Source: Paraburkholderia sp. BL23I1N1
Lineage (GTDB): Bacteria; Pseudomonadota; Gammaproteobacteria; Burkholderiales; Burkholderiaceae
Length of the DNA: 64,000 nt
Assembly: GCF_003610295.1 (NCBI RefSeq)
Contig: NZ_RAPV01000001.1
Coordinates: 1,736,001-1,800,000, forward strand
Direction: 5' to 3'
Shown: piece by piece, positions 28,378 to 36,705 of the stretch
How the letters are laid out: each line of letters opens with the position of its first letter
How positions within the stretch are numbered: position 1 is the first letter of the stretch
Translations under genes and position numbers: made by a program
Notes under the pieces: model-generated
What the model saw: the letters and a program-made list of their open reading frames with translations, nothing else
Told to the model about the DNA's origin: nothing
Databases searched by the model: none

Positions 28378-28815
28378 TCAGCGTGCGAGACGACTGATGC
28401 GCGAGTCCTTCAGGATCTGCTCGGCACTCTCGCCCAGCAACTGGCACTGCTCGTAGAGCAGGCCAATGAGTCGCGCCTTTTTCTTCGCGTCGAGCGGCAC
28501 ATCAAGACGCTGCTCGATGCGTGCGACGGCGACCAGCACGCTGTCGAGCGTCTTCTGGTCGAGCCGGTAGTGCACATCGCGGTCGAGAATCATGTTGCCG
28601 TCACCCGTCATCAGCCAGACGGGATCGACTGAAAACTGCTCATAGAGCGCGCGCAGCAGTTCGACCGGTACCGCACGCTCGCCGCGCTCGTAATTCGCAT
28701 AGGCACGCAGGGAAAGGCCGAGCTGCCGGGCCATCTTGTCCTGCGACAGGCCGAGGTGTTCGCGCACCTGCGCGACACGCTGATGGTAGTCGCCGTGATC
28801 CGTGGTGCTTGACAT
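28378..28815 (-). CDS. XRE-family (HTH_3) transcriptional regulator
   Basis: 145 residues. The Cro/CI-type helix-turn-helix covers residues about 12-66: VAQVREHLGLSQDKMARQLG, SLRAYANYERGERAVPVELL and RALYEQFSVDPVWLMTGDG. The C-terminal 70 residues are helical and may dimerise. It is divergent from the AlpA-like gene; the 133 bp between them should hold both promoters, so this protein is a candidate repressor of the ParA-SSB operon and of itself. Confidence 0.85.
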   Translation of the reverse strand: MSSTTDHGDYHQRVAQVREHLGLSQDKMARQLGLSLRAYANYERGERAVPVELLRALYEQFSVDPVWLMTGDGNMILDRDVHYRLDQKTLDSVLVAVARIEQRLDVPLDAKKKARLIGLLYEQCQLLGESAEQILKDSRISRLAR

Positions 28816-28948
28816 GTCTGTCTCACATTCCTAGAGTGATCTTGTGCCTTGATTATAGGAACAATTGAGTAATGGACAAGTCTGGACGTACCTGGATTAA
28901 ACGGGCGTTTTCTGGAGACATGATGCGTCGACGCGTCATGAAGGGAAA
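28816..28948. promoter_or_regulatory. Divergent control region of the replication/partition module
   Basis: 133 bp between the leftward XRE repressor and the rightward AlpA-like gene. It contains the AT-rich stretch cttgattataggaacaattg (28846-28865), the most likely promoter/operator core. No exact operator could be defined by eye. Confidence 0.5.
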
Positions 28949-29209
28949 ATGATCGGTAGCCGGTTTTACACGCTGGAAGAGATTGCGCGCGAGCTGCATA
29001 TCGCGCCAGCGACTGCACGCAACCGGCTCACGCTCGGGCTGCCGATGCCACCGTCAATCCGCGTGGGGCGCCGTCGTCTTTTTCCCGCTGACGAGTATGA
29101 AAAGTGGATTGCCTCGCAACTCACGCACTCTGGCGCGAACGGGACCGTGGGCGACGCCACTGAGGCGCCCGATCCTGATCCACATGGGCCGGCTTACGAC
29201 CCGACCTAG
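28949..29209 (+). CDS. AlpA/excisionase-like HTH protein
   Basis: 86 residues. MIGSRFYTLEEIARELHIAP begins a MerR/excisionase-type winged helix, continuing ATARNRLTLGLPMPPSIRVG and RRRLFPADEYEKWIASQL. Proteins of this type control excision or early genes of integrative elements. The tail after residue 65 is low-complexity (DPDPHGPAYDPT). It precedes parA by 67 bp on the same strand and is likely in the same operon. Confidence 0.78.
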   Translation: MIGSRFYTLEEIARELHIAPATARNRLTLGLPMPPSIRVGRRRLFPADEYEKWIASQLTHSGANGTVGDATEAPDPDPHGPAYDPT

Positions 29210-29276
29210 CGACGCAAATTCTGTTTCATTAACTGAATTTCCACTCAAGCGATGATGCTGTCCTGGACATCCCACC

Positions 29277-30170
29277 GTGCCGGTAGTTATCTCCTTCGTC
29301 TCCACCAAAGGCGGCGTCGGTAAGACGACCGTCGCCGCCAATCTGGGCGGCCTGCTCGTAGCCTTCGGCCTGAAGGTGCTCGCGATCGATGCCGATGTCC
29401 AGCCGGGTCTAAGCAGGTTCTTTCCCGTCCAGTACCGTTCACCGCAGGCTCTGAGCGCTGTCGTGACCTCAGGCGGCAATCCGTCGATCGACTGCATCAG
29501 TCGCACGATTTTCTCGAATCTTGATCTCGTCTACTCCGATACGCCCGATGCAGCGCTGCAGGCGTGGCTGAGCCGGCGCGAGGATCGCCTGATGATCCTG
29601 CGCCGGGCGATGCGCAGCCCGCTGATCGAGCCGTATGACGTGGTGCTGATCGATACACAGGGTGCGGTAGGCGAACTGCAGAAGTCCGCGGCGATGGCGG
29701 CCGACCTCATGGTGTCGCCCGTGAAGCCGGATGCGCTCAGCGCCGGGGAGTTCGCCAACGGTACGATCGCCATGCTCGATGAGCTGAACCGGCTGGCCGA
29801 CTTCGGCGAATCCTTCCGTTCCGGCGACCTGCTTGCGCTGATCAATGCGCACGAGCGCACCACCAATGCGCGGGCACTTGCCGCCGTGCTGCGGCAGCGG
29901 TTTGCCGGGCATCCAAAAGTCCGGGTCCTCGACACTGTGATCCCGTCAGCGGCCGCCTATGCGGCCGCGGCGACGGCGCGCATTCCCGTGCACGACTTCG
30001 ATCGTCGCCGCCGGTTCGACAATTCGGCCTGGAATGTCATGCACCGTCTCGCATGGGAACTGTTCCCGTCGCTGGCGAATGTGTATGCCGGGTCACCGCG
30101 ACGTGCGATGGTCGACGTCGGTACGATCAACATCCGGGCTCGCGACATCGGGCAGGGGGCGCTCGCATGA
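29277..30170 (+). CDS. parA: ParA-family partition ATPase
   Basis: 297 residues. The deviant Walker A box is FVSTKGGVGKTTVAANLG, the A' region is LAIDADVQPGLSRF, and Walker B is YDVVLIDTQGAVGELQ. No N-terminal DNA-binding domain precedes the ATPase, as in Soj-like ParAs of integrative elements. The start codon is GTG at 29277, because the conserved beta strand begins right after it. Its stop overlaps the parB start (ATGA), so both are translated together. Together they should position or stabilise the element. Confidence 0.9.
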   Translation: MPVVISFVSTKGGVGKTTVAANLGGLLVAFGLKVLAIDADVQPGLSRFFPVQYRSPQALSAVVTSGGNPSIDCISRTIFSNLDLVYSDTPDAALQAWLSRREDRLMILRRAMRSPLIEPYDVVLIDTQGAVGELQKSAAMAADLMVSPVKPDALSAGEFANGTIAMLDELNRLADFGESFRSGDLLALINAHERTTNARALAAVLRQRFAGHPKVRVLDTVIPSAAAYAAAATARIPVHDFDRRRRFDNSAWNVMHRLAWELFPSLANVYAGSPRRAMVDVGTINIRARDIGQGALA

Positions 30171-32044
30171 GCGTGTCAGCAAACCCGCTCAGAGGGGTGC
30201 GCGAGGCGCACGAGACGCACGAGGCGCTCGCCGCGCAGCGCCTGGACGTGCCGCCCCCGGCCGCCCGGACGCCCGAACCGCAGCTCACCTCGGTGATCCG
30301 GCTCAGGATCCTCGATGTGATGGTCTACGAGCGCAATCCACGGCGGGCATCGCATGAGCGCATCGTTGAGCTCAAGGAGTCGATCCGCGCGAACGGTATC
30401 GAACAGATCGTGACGGTGACCCGCCGTCCTGGCGAGACGCGTTACGTGGTGGCGAAGGGCGGCAATTCGCGCGTGACCGCAGCGACGGCCCTTTACGACG
30501 AAACGCGCGACCAGCGCTTCCTTTACTACGACTTCGTCTGCGTGCCGTACCCGGGCGAGCCGAAGCTGCTGGCGGCCCACCTGCGTGAGAACGACCAGCG
30601 CGCTGACCTCTGTTTCTGGGACAGGGCGAACGGCTATCTTGCGCTCAGGGCGGATCTGGAAGCCGGGCGGGGCGAGACGCTGTCGTTACGTGAGTTCTCG
30701 CGGCTGCTCGAACAGGAGGGGGCGCCGGTGAGTCATGTGCTGCTCGCGCTCTTCCAGTTCGCGATCGACCGTCTGTCGGCCCTGGGGCCGGCCACGGTGT
30801 ACCTGAGCCGGCGCGCGCTCGTCGATGTGATCCAGCCCGGCATCGGCATGCTGCTGCGTCTCGTACGCCGCCTCGGCTTCGACGATCACTGGCTGCAGAC
30901 GCGGGTGATCGACCCGCACCTGACCGGCATCGCCGCCCGGTGCAATCCGGACAACCCGGATGCGGCCGGTACGCTGGCGCGGTCCACGCCATTTGACGCT
31001 GCGCAGCTGGTCGACGGATTGAGACAGCGCCTCGCAGGCGAACTGGGCGTGCCGCGCGATGCCCTGGACCGGATGTGTCATCTGTTCGAGCGCGTGCCGG
31101 ATGCCACGGGTGATGCGCTACGTGAACTCGGTGGCATGCCAGGCGAACGACCTGAACCTTTATCGGTCACGCCGGTTCTCGACGCGGATCGTGCAGGGGC
31201 AACGCCAGGTCCCTCGGCCTCGTCGGCTTCGTCGGCTTTGTCGGCCGTGCTGGTATCAGGCGCCGACCAACAATCGCGCGCCACGCCGGGTGCGGATCGG
31301 GCCGTGTCGCCCCCGACCGCCGTAGGGAAACAACCTGATGGGTCAGACGTACCGCCCGATGGCCCGCAACCGGCGCTGGACGGTACGTTCACACGGGTGA
31401 CCGACGAAGGTCATCAGGACAGCGGGCCGTACGCTGCATCGCCCTCAAACCAGGGTGAGCTTTTCCGGGAGGCGGTGCTGGCTTTCGCGCGGACCTGTGG
31501 TCTCGATGGCTGCGTGCGCGATGCGCAAGGGCTGCCGTACGGATTCATGGTCGAGCCACCGCCGCCGGGCAGACCGCGCTTTTCGCCCGATTCGTCGCCC
31601 GATTTGTCGCCTGATTCGTCGCCGGGCCTCTCATCCGGTTCATCGCCCGGTTTCTCATCCGGTTCCTCGCCCGATGCCGACGCGCAGCGTAACGAGGAGA
31701 TGCTCAACCAGTATCTCGGCTGGTGGTGGCTCGTGAGCCTTTCACGGCAAAACAGCGCCACCGGCGTCACACGCGTGCCGCCTGACAGCCGCTTCGCACA
31801 CATGGCCCGCGATGACGAGACGTGGAACCGCACCTGTGACGCGAGCGTCGGCGAGCCGTTGCTCGCTGATCGCATGGACGTGATGTTCGACGTGATGCTC
31901 AATCCCGATCACCCGATCGGTCAGTGGTGGGGCGAGGTCATTGGCGCGGCGCGCGCATTCCGTGCCGCGTATCCCGAACGCTTTACGCCCGCGCGCTGGC
32001 CCGAGCCCGGTGCGGACCAGCGTCTTCAGCGGGGAGGGCCGTGA
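30167..32044 (+). CDS. parB: ParB-family protein, PFGI-1-class integrative element type
   Basis: 625 residues. The ParB/Srx-type domain spans residues about 45-140: LRILDVMVYERNPRR, the arginine-rich loop VAKGGNSRVTAATAL, and LLAAHLRENDQRADLCFW. Helices after it (SLREFSRLLEQEGAPVSH) fit the HTH. The C-terminal third is low complexity, with a Ser-Pro-Asp-Gly run (residues about 473-504), then a conserved end including YLGWWWLVSLSRQNSATGV. The same overall shape is known for ParB of PFGI-1/pKLC102-type elements. ATG at 30167 has AGGGGGC upstream and overlaps the parA stop. Confidence 0.85.
   Translation: MSVSANPLRGVREAHETHEALAAQRLDVPPPAARTPEPQLTSVIRLRILDVMVYERNPRRASHERIVELKESIRANGIEQIVTVTRRPGETRYVVAKGGNSRVTAATALYDETRDQRFLYYDFVCVPYPGEPKLLAAHLRENDQRADLCFWDRANGYLALRADLEAGRGETLSLREFSRLLEQEGAPVSHVLLALFQFAIDRLSALGPATVYLSRRALVDVIQPGIGMLLRLVRRLGFDDHWLQTRVIDPHLTGIAARCNPDNPDAAGTLARSTPFDAAQLVDGLRQRLAGELGVPRDALDRMCHLFERVPDATGDALRELGGMPGERPEPLSVTPVLDADRAGATPGPSASSASSALSAVLVSGADQQSRATPGADRAVSPPTAVGKQPDGSDVPPDGPQPALDGTFTRVTDEGHQDSGPYAASPSNQGELFREAVLAFARTCGLDGCVRDAQGLPYGFMVEPPPPGRPRFSPDSSPDLSPDSSPGLSSGSSPGFSSGSSPDADAQRNEEMLNQYLGWWWLVSLSRQNSATGVTRVPPDSRFAHMARDDETWNRTCDASVGEPLLADRMDVMFDVMLNPDHPIGQWWGEVIGAARAFRAAYPERFTPARWPEPGADQRLQRGGP
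31583..31676. repeat. Degenerate tandem repeat encoding Ser/Pro/Asp/Gly run in ParB
   Basis: Repeating 12- to 24-bp units such as tcgcccgattcg and tcatccggttc encode SPDSSPDLSPDSSPG and then two GxSSGSSP copies. The run sits between the DNA-binding half of ParB and its conserved C-terminal part, and looks like a flexible linker that expands by slippage. Confidence 0.8.
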
Positions 32045-32706
32045 TGGACACCGCCTTCCTGCGACTGGAGAGCGAAGCGCTCGAACGCATCGCGCTGCTT
32101 GAGCTGATTGCGTGCGCCTGCGTGACAGATCGGTACATCGCTACGGGCATTCAGGATGCCGAAGTTTCATGTGAAACAGCGTCGCGCCAGCGGACATCGC
32201 TGACAGACCGGTTGCCGGACGGAATCCGGCGTGTGCTCGGCGATGCCCGTTCATCCGCACTCGCGCGCGATCTGCTGGGCGCTGGTGCATTGCGTGTCTT
32301 TGTGGATGCGGACGCGCTGCAGCGTCGCTGCGAGCTGATCGAGCGGCAGTGGCGCGATCAGGATCTGTTGCGCGCCTTTGTGGAGCGGCAGGCCAGCATT
32401 CCGATGATCCGCAGGTTTTTCCGCACGGCCACGCGCGCAACGATCACGCAGCTGCGAGCCGAACTCAATGTTCTCGCGCCGACGAAACCCCGCGCGCTGT
32501 CGCGCTCCGGGATGGATCAGCTGTTCGATGCATGGGCCCGTCTCAAAGACATCGGCGACCTGCGCGAACGCTATCTGGCGCTGCATGAGCAATGTGACGG
32601 GCGATGGTCGCTCGCGACGCTTTTCGCGGCACTCGACGCAGATGCCGGAGACCGTCACCCGTCTTCTTCCCACCAGGAGTCTGACCATGTACGACATGCG
32701 ACTTGA
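32044..32706 (+). CDS. DUF2857-like integrative element protein
   Basis: 220 residues, mostly helical. The stretch ERQASIPMIRRFFRTATRAT followed by ITQLRAELNVLAPTKPRALS matches what I recall of DUF2857 proteins that follow parB in PFGI-1-type elements. The start codon overlaps the last base of the parB stop. Function unknown; conserved position suggests a role in replication or maintenance of the element. Confidence 0.65.
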   Translation: MDTAFLRLESEALERIALLELIACACVTDRYIATGIQDAEVSCETASRQRTSLTDRLPDGIRRVLGDARSSALARDLLGAGALRVFVDADALQRRCELIERQWRDQDLLRAFVERQASIPMIRRFFRTATRATITQLRAELNVLAPTKPRALSRSGMDQLFDAWARLKDIGDLRERYLALHEQCDGRWSLATLFAALDADAGDRHPSSSHQESDHVRHAT

Positions 32707-33205
32707 TCCGCAGGGCAACCTGCTGCCCGGCAAGACCTGGGACGATTCACCCGGGCTGCCGCCTGCCGAGACTGAAATGGTTCTCTCGATGCTCGACGTG
32801 CCGATCACGATCGACCGCTGTTTCGTCGAGATCTGCGGCGACCTCGCCGCGGCCGCCATGCTCACGGAACTGTCGACGGTTGAAAGCGAAAACGGGCGAC
32901 AGCATGCCTGGCTGCAGATCACGCCTGATGAGTTTGCGCGACGACTGGCACTCACTGAGCCGCAGCAGCGCGCCGCGCGGCGACTGCTCCGATCGAAGGG
33001 CCTCATCGCGCACCGCCGGCGAAAGGCGCTGTCAGCCGATGAGTTCCGCATCCTCTGGCCGGCCGTGCTTGCGCTGCTTCAGCGCAAGGCCCAGGAGCGC
33101 ACCGCCCATATCGTCTGGCCGCCCGTACGTCCCGACCGTCCGGATCATGGACAACAGTCGAAGCAGCCAAAGCACCCGGAGCAGCCGGAGGAGATCGAAT
33201 CATGA
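32687..33205 (+). CDS. Winged-helix-like protein of the element, unknown (172 aa)
   Basis: MYDMRLDPQGNLLPGKTWDD begins a protein whose core (TPDEFARRLALTEPQQRAAR, then RLLRSKGLIAHRRRKAL) reads as a winged-helix DNA-binding domain. The tail is a charged Pro/Gln/Lys run. AGGAG seven bases before the start and an ATGA overlap with the next gene show it is a translated member of the operon. It overlaps the end of the preceding gene by 20 bp. Not assigned to a named family. Confidence 0.65.
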   Translation: MYDMRLDPQGNLLPGKTWDDSPGLPPAETEMVLSMLDVPITIDRCFVEICGDLAAAAMLTELSTVESENGRQHAWLQITPDEFARRLALTEPQQRAARRLLRSKGLIAHRRRKALSADEFRILWPAVLALLQRKAQERTAHIVWPPVRPDRPDHGQQSKQPKHPEQPEEIES

Positions 33206-34821
33206 TGCCCGGCTGCCATCCCTATATCACCGAGTTCGAAACGATGTGGATCCTGCTCAGGCCGCATCGGCCCATCGCTTTCGGCACGCGCATGGCCCGC
33301 ATCACCGGGCATCCGAAGCAGGCGCTGCTGCTCTCGCAACTCGTGTACTGGACGCGACGCGGGCGCGACGTTGAGACCAACGGCGGCTGGGTCCACAAGA
33401 CCCGCGAACACTGGCTGCTTGAGACGGGCCTCTCGCGCGAGGAGCAGGAGAATGCGCGGCGGCGCCTGCGGGAGCTGAATCTGGTGAGCGAATGGCGGGG
33501 TGGCCAGCCCGCGCGCATGCATTACCGGCTGGAGGTCGACGCTATCTCGACCGCCGTTCGCGCGACCTGTGCAATGGCCGTGCAGCTCCCGGCATCGATC
33601 GAAGCGATGCGGGCGGACCCGTTCGCAGGTGACGCGTTGCTGGGACCGACTGTCGCGTACCGACGTATTTTTGTTGATCTCATCGGCAACGTGAATGCCG
33701 CGCTACTGCTCTCGCGCATGGTGCAGTTGCAGCGCCGTGAGGCCGACCGGCAATGTACCTGGTTCACGCACACGGCCGGAGAATGGCAACGCACGCTGGG
33801 ACTTAACCGGCGTCAGCTCGACAATGCGAGAGCGCGGCTCCTGCGCCAGGGGCTGATTCGCGAGTTCATGCGCCAGTGCACCGGTCGACGTGTGTTCACC
33901 CAGGTCAATGCGGGCGAACTGAAACGCCAGCTTGAGCGCCTGGCGTCGCGCGGCGATATGCGCGAGCGATTGGCGACGCGCAAACGCCTGCTCGCGCAGA
34001 GTCTGCATGAAGAAGAGGGCGCTGCGGCATCCAGACCGCTGGCTGTTACCCCGGGTAACAGCCAGGACGAGGGTGCGTCGTTCAGTACGCCGTTCAGCGC
34101 GTCATTCACAACGCCAGTAAGCGAACCGGTCCACCGGCCGCCCGTCTGCGCGGGCGCACGTGCGTGCCCGAACTCGCCAACCGGAAGTCGCCCACTGGAG
34201 GCAGGACTGGACGCGAATGCTGCCGCAACTGTGATGCGGTGGGCGGGTTTGATCCGTTACCGATGGCGGGAAACGTGCGTTCCAGACGCGCGCGTATATG
34301 GAAGGATTACATACCAGACTACGACAACCCCGAGCGACAGCTATTCGCGGGGCCATGGCCCGACGCAGGTTGTCGTGGGCGGTTCGATTTCGCCGCGAAC
34401 AACCGGCGGCACCGACGATGGTCCGCTGTCCTGGCCAGCGATGGTCAGTGTGAGCGAGCGGTCATTGGTCGCTTCGCACCTCGCGCGGATTCCTGTTGCG
34501 GATCGGCAGATGCTGCTCGACGAGATGGCGGCAGGTCACCGGCATCAGCCGGTGCAACTGCCCGTCGCCTACATCGCAGGTCTCGTGCGCCGCTATCTCG
34601 CCGGGGAGTTCATCCCCACAAGAGCGCATCTCGAACGGGCGGCGCGCAGGCAGGCAGGGCCAGGCGAGGGCGCGATCGTGGCGTCGCACAGCCCGCAGGA
34701 CCCGGCCGGTCTGCCTGTGTCAACGCGCGAAACCGCGTGCCGGCATCTGGCGGCGATCCGGGATGCACTGCGTGCCGGGATTGCGCATCGATCAGCGCAT
34801 CGGGTGGGCTGTCATGCATGA
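33202..34821 (+). CDS. STY4528-like replication/pathogenicity-island protein with duplicated wHTH-like units
   Basis: 539 residues. Two similar segments occur: residues about 15-110 (TGHPKQALLLSQLVYWTRRG, SREEQENARRRLRELNLVSE) and about 150-230 (GNVNAALLLSRMVQLQRREA, NRRQLDNARARLLRQGLIRE). Each looks like a helical bundle followed by a winged helix, as in replication initiator-like proteins. The last 230 residues are poorly conserved-looking. Position between the parB group and the TIGR03761-like gene matches STY4528 family members of SPI-7-type elements. It carries a GTTACCC palindrome inside its coding sequence (34039-34065). Confidence 0.65.
   Translation: MMPGCHPYITEFETMWILLRPHRPIAFGTRMARITGHPKQALLLSQLVYWTRRGRDVETNGGWVHKTREHWLLETGLSREEQENARRRLRELNLVSEWRGGQPARMHYRLEVDAISTAVRATCAMAVQLPASIEAMRADPFAGDALLGPTVAYRRIFVDLIGNVNAALLLSRMVQLQRREADRQCTWFTHTAGEWQRTLGLNRRQLDNARARLLRQGLIREFMRQCTGRRVFTQVNAGELKRQLERLASRGDMRERLATRKRLLAQSLHEEEGAAASRPLAVTPGNSQDEGASFSTPFSASFTTPVSEPVHRPPVCAGARACPNSPTGSRPLEAGLDANAAATVMRWAGLIRYRWRETCVPDARVYGRITYQTTTTPSDSYSRGHGPTQVVVGGSISPRTTGGTDDGPLSWPAMVSVSERSLVASHLARIPVADRQMLLDEMAAGHRHQPVQLPVAYIAGLVRRYLAGEFIPTRAHLERAARRQAGPGEGAIVASHSPQDPAGLPVSTRETACRHLAAIRDALRAGIAHRSAHRVGCHA
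34039..34065. repeat. GTTACCC palindrome, copy 1 (27 bp, perfect)
   Basis: A perfect interrupted palindrome of 13+1+13 bp whose core is TGTTACCCCGGGTAACA. It lies inside the STY4528-like gene. Two shorter copies of the same core lie 0.8 kb downstream. Such repeats are usually binding sites for a plasmid or element regulator or ParB-type protein. Confidence 0.8.
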
Positions 34822-34860
34822 CGGACTTTATCGTCTGTGCGACGCGCATTGCAACGTGCT

Positions 34861-34881
34861 GCTGTTACCCGGGGTAACAGC
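34861..34881. promoter_or_regulatory. GTTACCC palindrome, copy 2 (21 bp)
   Basis: GCTGTTACCC, one G, GGGTAACAGC: a perfect 10+1+10 palindrome between the STY4528-like and TIGR03761-like genes. It could be an operator for the downstream gene or form an RNA hairpin in the transcript. Confidence 0.8.
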
Positions 34882-34910
34882 CAGCCTGGCCGGCTACCCT
34901 CACGCGCGCC

Positions 34911-34929
34911 GTGTTACCCCGGGTAACAC
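34911..34929. promoter_or_regulatory. GTTACCC palindrome, copy 3 (19 bp)
   Basis: GTGTTACCC, one C, GGGTAACAC: a perfect 9+1+9 palindrome, 50 bp (start to start) after copy 2 and about 50 bp before the next gene. The paired spacing of about five helical turns suggests side-by-side binding of the same protein. Confidence 0.8.
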
Positions 34930-34980
34930 CGCAGTGCTCGCCATTCCGGTCACCGACTATCTGTTTCAAGGAGCCCATTC

Positions 34981-36051
34981 ATGGACACCTCGTCTGCCCA
35001 TCATGATCATGTTGATCCCGCTGTTGATGCCTTCTCGCGCTCCACGTCCTCACCGTTTGCCGACGGCTACGACCTCGACGCGGAACGCGCGGTCCTCGCG
35101 CACCTGATTGCTGAAGACGATCCTGATCCGGCCGATCCACTGTTCGGCCGATATCAGCTGTTTCTCGAACGCGAAGACGCGCTGAACCACATGCGCGAGA
35201 CGCACGCGCTGCGACAGGGCAGCGATTCACTGGTGCGCCCGCACGAGGCGCAGGAGATCAGCCGCATCGGCCAGCTCGGCAGCGACGGCGCGGACCGCAT
35301 GCGGCTGCACACGCGGGACGCGATGCGGCTTTTTCTCGGCAGATCAATCGCGCCGGGAGAACAGGGACATCCGATGGCGGGCGGCCGCCGCGTGGCCGCT
35401 TCGCTGCGTGCGTTGTGGTCACTGTCGGGCAACGACAATCCGTACGCGGACTGGAAGCTCATCGAGATCGCCGAGCGGATCGCCGGTATCCGGCGTGCGA
35501 ACGAACTCGAGCAGCAGCGTGCCCGCCAGTTGCTGGATGCTGCACGCGAAAAAGGCCTGGAGTACTCGGTGCTGCAATCGCGCGAACCCGCACAGGTCTC
35601 GCTCGGCTTTGGCTCGCCGTACGGCTACATGATCGTGATGCTGCTGGTCGAGCTCGACTATCTGGTGCGCCTCGTGCGCTCCGCGGTACTGCGCGATCTG
35701 ATGTCGTCGACCGAAGGCTTCCGGCGCATCGGGTCGGCCAGACACCGGTGCCTGTCCGTGTTCCATTTCGCGGTGCACTGCCAGCGCGTGCTCACGCGCG
35801 CCGAACTGCTGCCGCTTTCGCGGGTCGACTTCCTGCCGAATGCGGATACTGCCGCACGCCAGCGCGTTGAAGCCGCCCGCGCGCTGCTCGGTGTGTTGCC
35901 GCGCGATGTCTTCACCGGCGCACGCGAACCGCGCCACAGCCGGAGGCGCGTGAGCCGTCTGTCGGACGCGGAACTGCGGCTGCTCGACAGTGTGCGGCTG
36001 TCCGGGGACGATGCGGTCGCGGAAGCTGCGGCAGCGGCGCTGGTCCCGTGA
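34981..36051 (+). CDS. TIGR03761-like integrating conjugative element protein
   Basis: 356 residues. The motif block DGADRMRLHTRDAMRLFLGR, then RVAASLRALWSLSGNDNPYA, then DWKLIEIAERI is characteristic of the PFL_4669-type proteins that sit before DUF3158 and ssb in PFGI-1 elements. A later conserved part is GFGSPYGYMIVMLLVELDYL, a helical region near YLVRLVRSAVL. The first 80 residues are variable and acidic. Function is not known; it may act with SSB and the STY4528 protein in element replication. AAGGAG precedes the start. Confidence 0.75.
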   Translation: MDTSSAHHDHVDPAVDAFSRSTSSPFADGYDLDAERAVLAHLIAEDDPDPADPLFGRYQLFLEREDALNHMRETHALRQGSDSLVRPHEAQEISRIGQLGSDGADRMRLHTRDAMRLFLGRSIAPGEQGHPMAGGRRVAASLRALWSLSGNDNPYADWKLIEIAERIAGIRRANELEQQRARQLLDAAREKGLEYSVLQSREPAQVSLGFGSPYGYMIVMLLVELDYLVRLVRSAVLRDLMSSTEGFRRIGSARHRCLSVFHFAVHCQRVLTRAELLPLSRVDFLPNADTAARQRVEAARALLGVLPRDVFTGAREPRHSRRRVSRLSDAELRLLDSVRLSGDDAVAEAAAAALVP

Positions 36052-36067
36052 TGCGAGGACTGCGGCA

Positions 36068-36568
36068 ATGACTGACCGACCTTCGGATCTGGATCGACGT
36101 TCAAAGGCCTTTAAGGGTAAGGGCGAGCGCAAGGCGGCGGCCAGGGGCGAGCCGGCGATGGCGCTACCCGTGTCGCGGATCGCGGGCGACCCCGGGATAC
36201 GCGTGCTGCTGCGTTCATACGAGCACTGGCTTGACGAGACGGTCACGGAAATGCAGACGCTGGCATCGGAGAGTGCGACCGCCGGGCTCGACGTGTCGCT
36301 TCGCTGCGTACGCATTGCGCTCGCGAGTGGCGCAACGCGCCACCGGCTCGACTGGTTTATGCGCGGCGCGCCGCATGCGGTCGGCTGGCATCGTGTGAAG
36401 GGCTGTTTCAACCGCATCCCGGCGCCGCTGCGCACCTACCTGCAGCAGTGCAATGCGCGCGCGAAAGAGCTTAATGCACTGGAGTCGGTGTTCCGCTATG
36501 CGGCGAGTCAGCTCGCGATGTATCTGGAGCACGGCACGGTCAAGGTTCGACGGACCGATGAGAGCTGA
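36068..36568 (+). CDS. DUF3158-like protein
   Basis: 166 residues. The N-terminus is charged (RRSKAFKGKGERKAAA), then a helical domain with LLRSYEHWLDETVTEMQTLA and HRLDWFMRGAPHAVGWHRVK. Position between the TIGR03761-like gene and ssb matches DUF3158 proteins of PFGI-1-type elements. It starts 16 bp after the previous stop. No catalytic motif is visible; probably a replication accessory. Confidence 0.68.
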   Translation: MTDRPSDLDRRSKAFKGKGERKAAARGEPAMALPVSRIAGDPGIRVLLRSYEHWLDETVTEMQTLASESATAGLDVSLRCVRIALASGATRHRLDWFMRGAPHAVGWHRVKGCFNRIPAPLRTYLQQCNARAKELNALESVFRYAASQLAMYLEHGTVKVRRTDES

Positions 36569-36655
36569 GACAGGCGCGGGTCCCGTCGTGGCGTGATTGA
36601 GATCATCAGGCTGGCGCAGAGCAGCCCACCAGTAAAGCAGGCAGTGGACAGCGCG

Positions 36656-36669
36656 TTCGAACGTTCGAA
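36656..36669. promoter_or_regulatory. 14-bp perfect palindrome upstream of ssb
   Basis: ttcgaacgttcgaa lies 36 bp before the ssb start, followed by an AT-rich taaag stretch. It is well placed as an operator over a secondary promoter that would let ssb be expressed separately from the upstream operon. Confidence 0.55.
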
Positions 36670-36705
36670 TTAAAGGGGCAATCCCTTGATGAACGGAGTT
36701 TCGCA

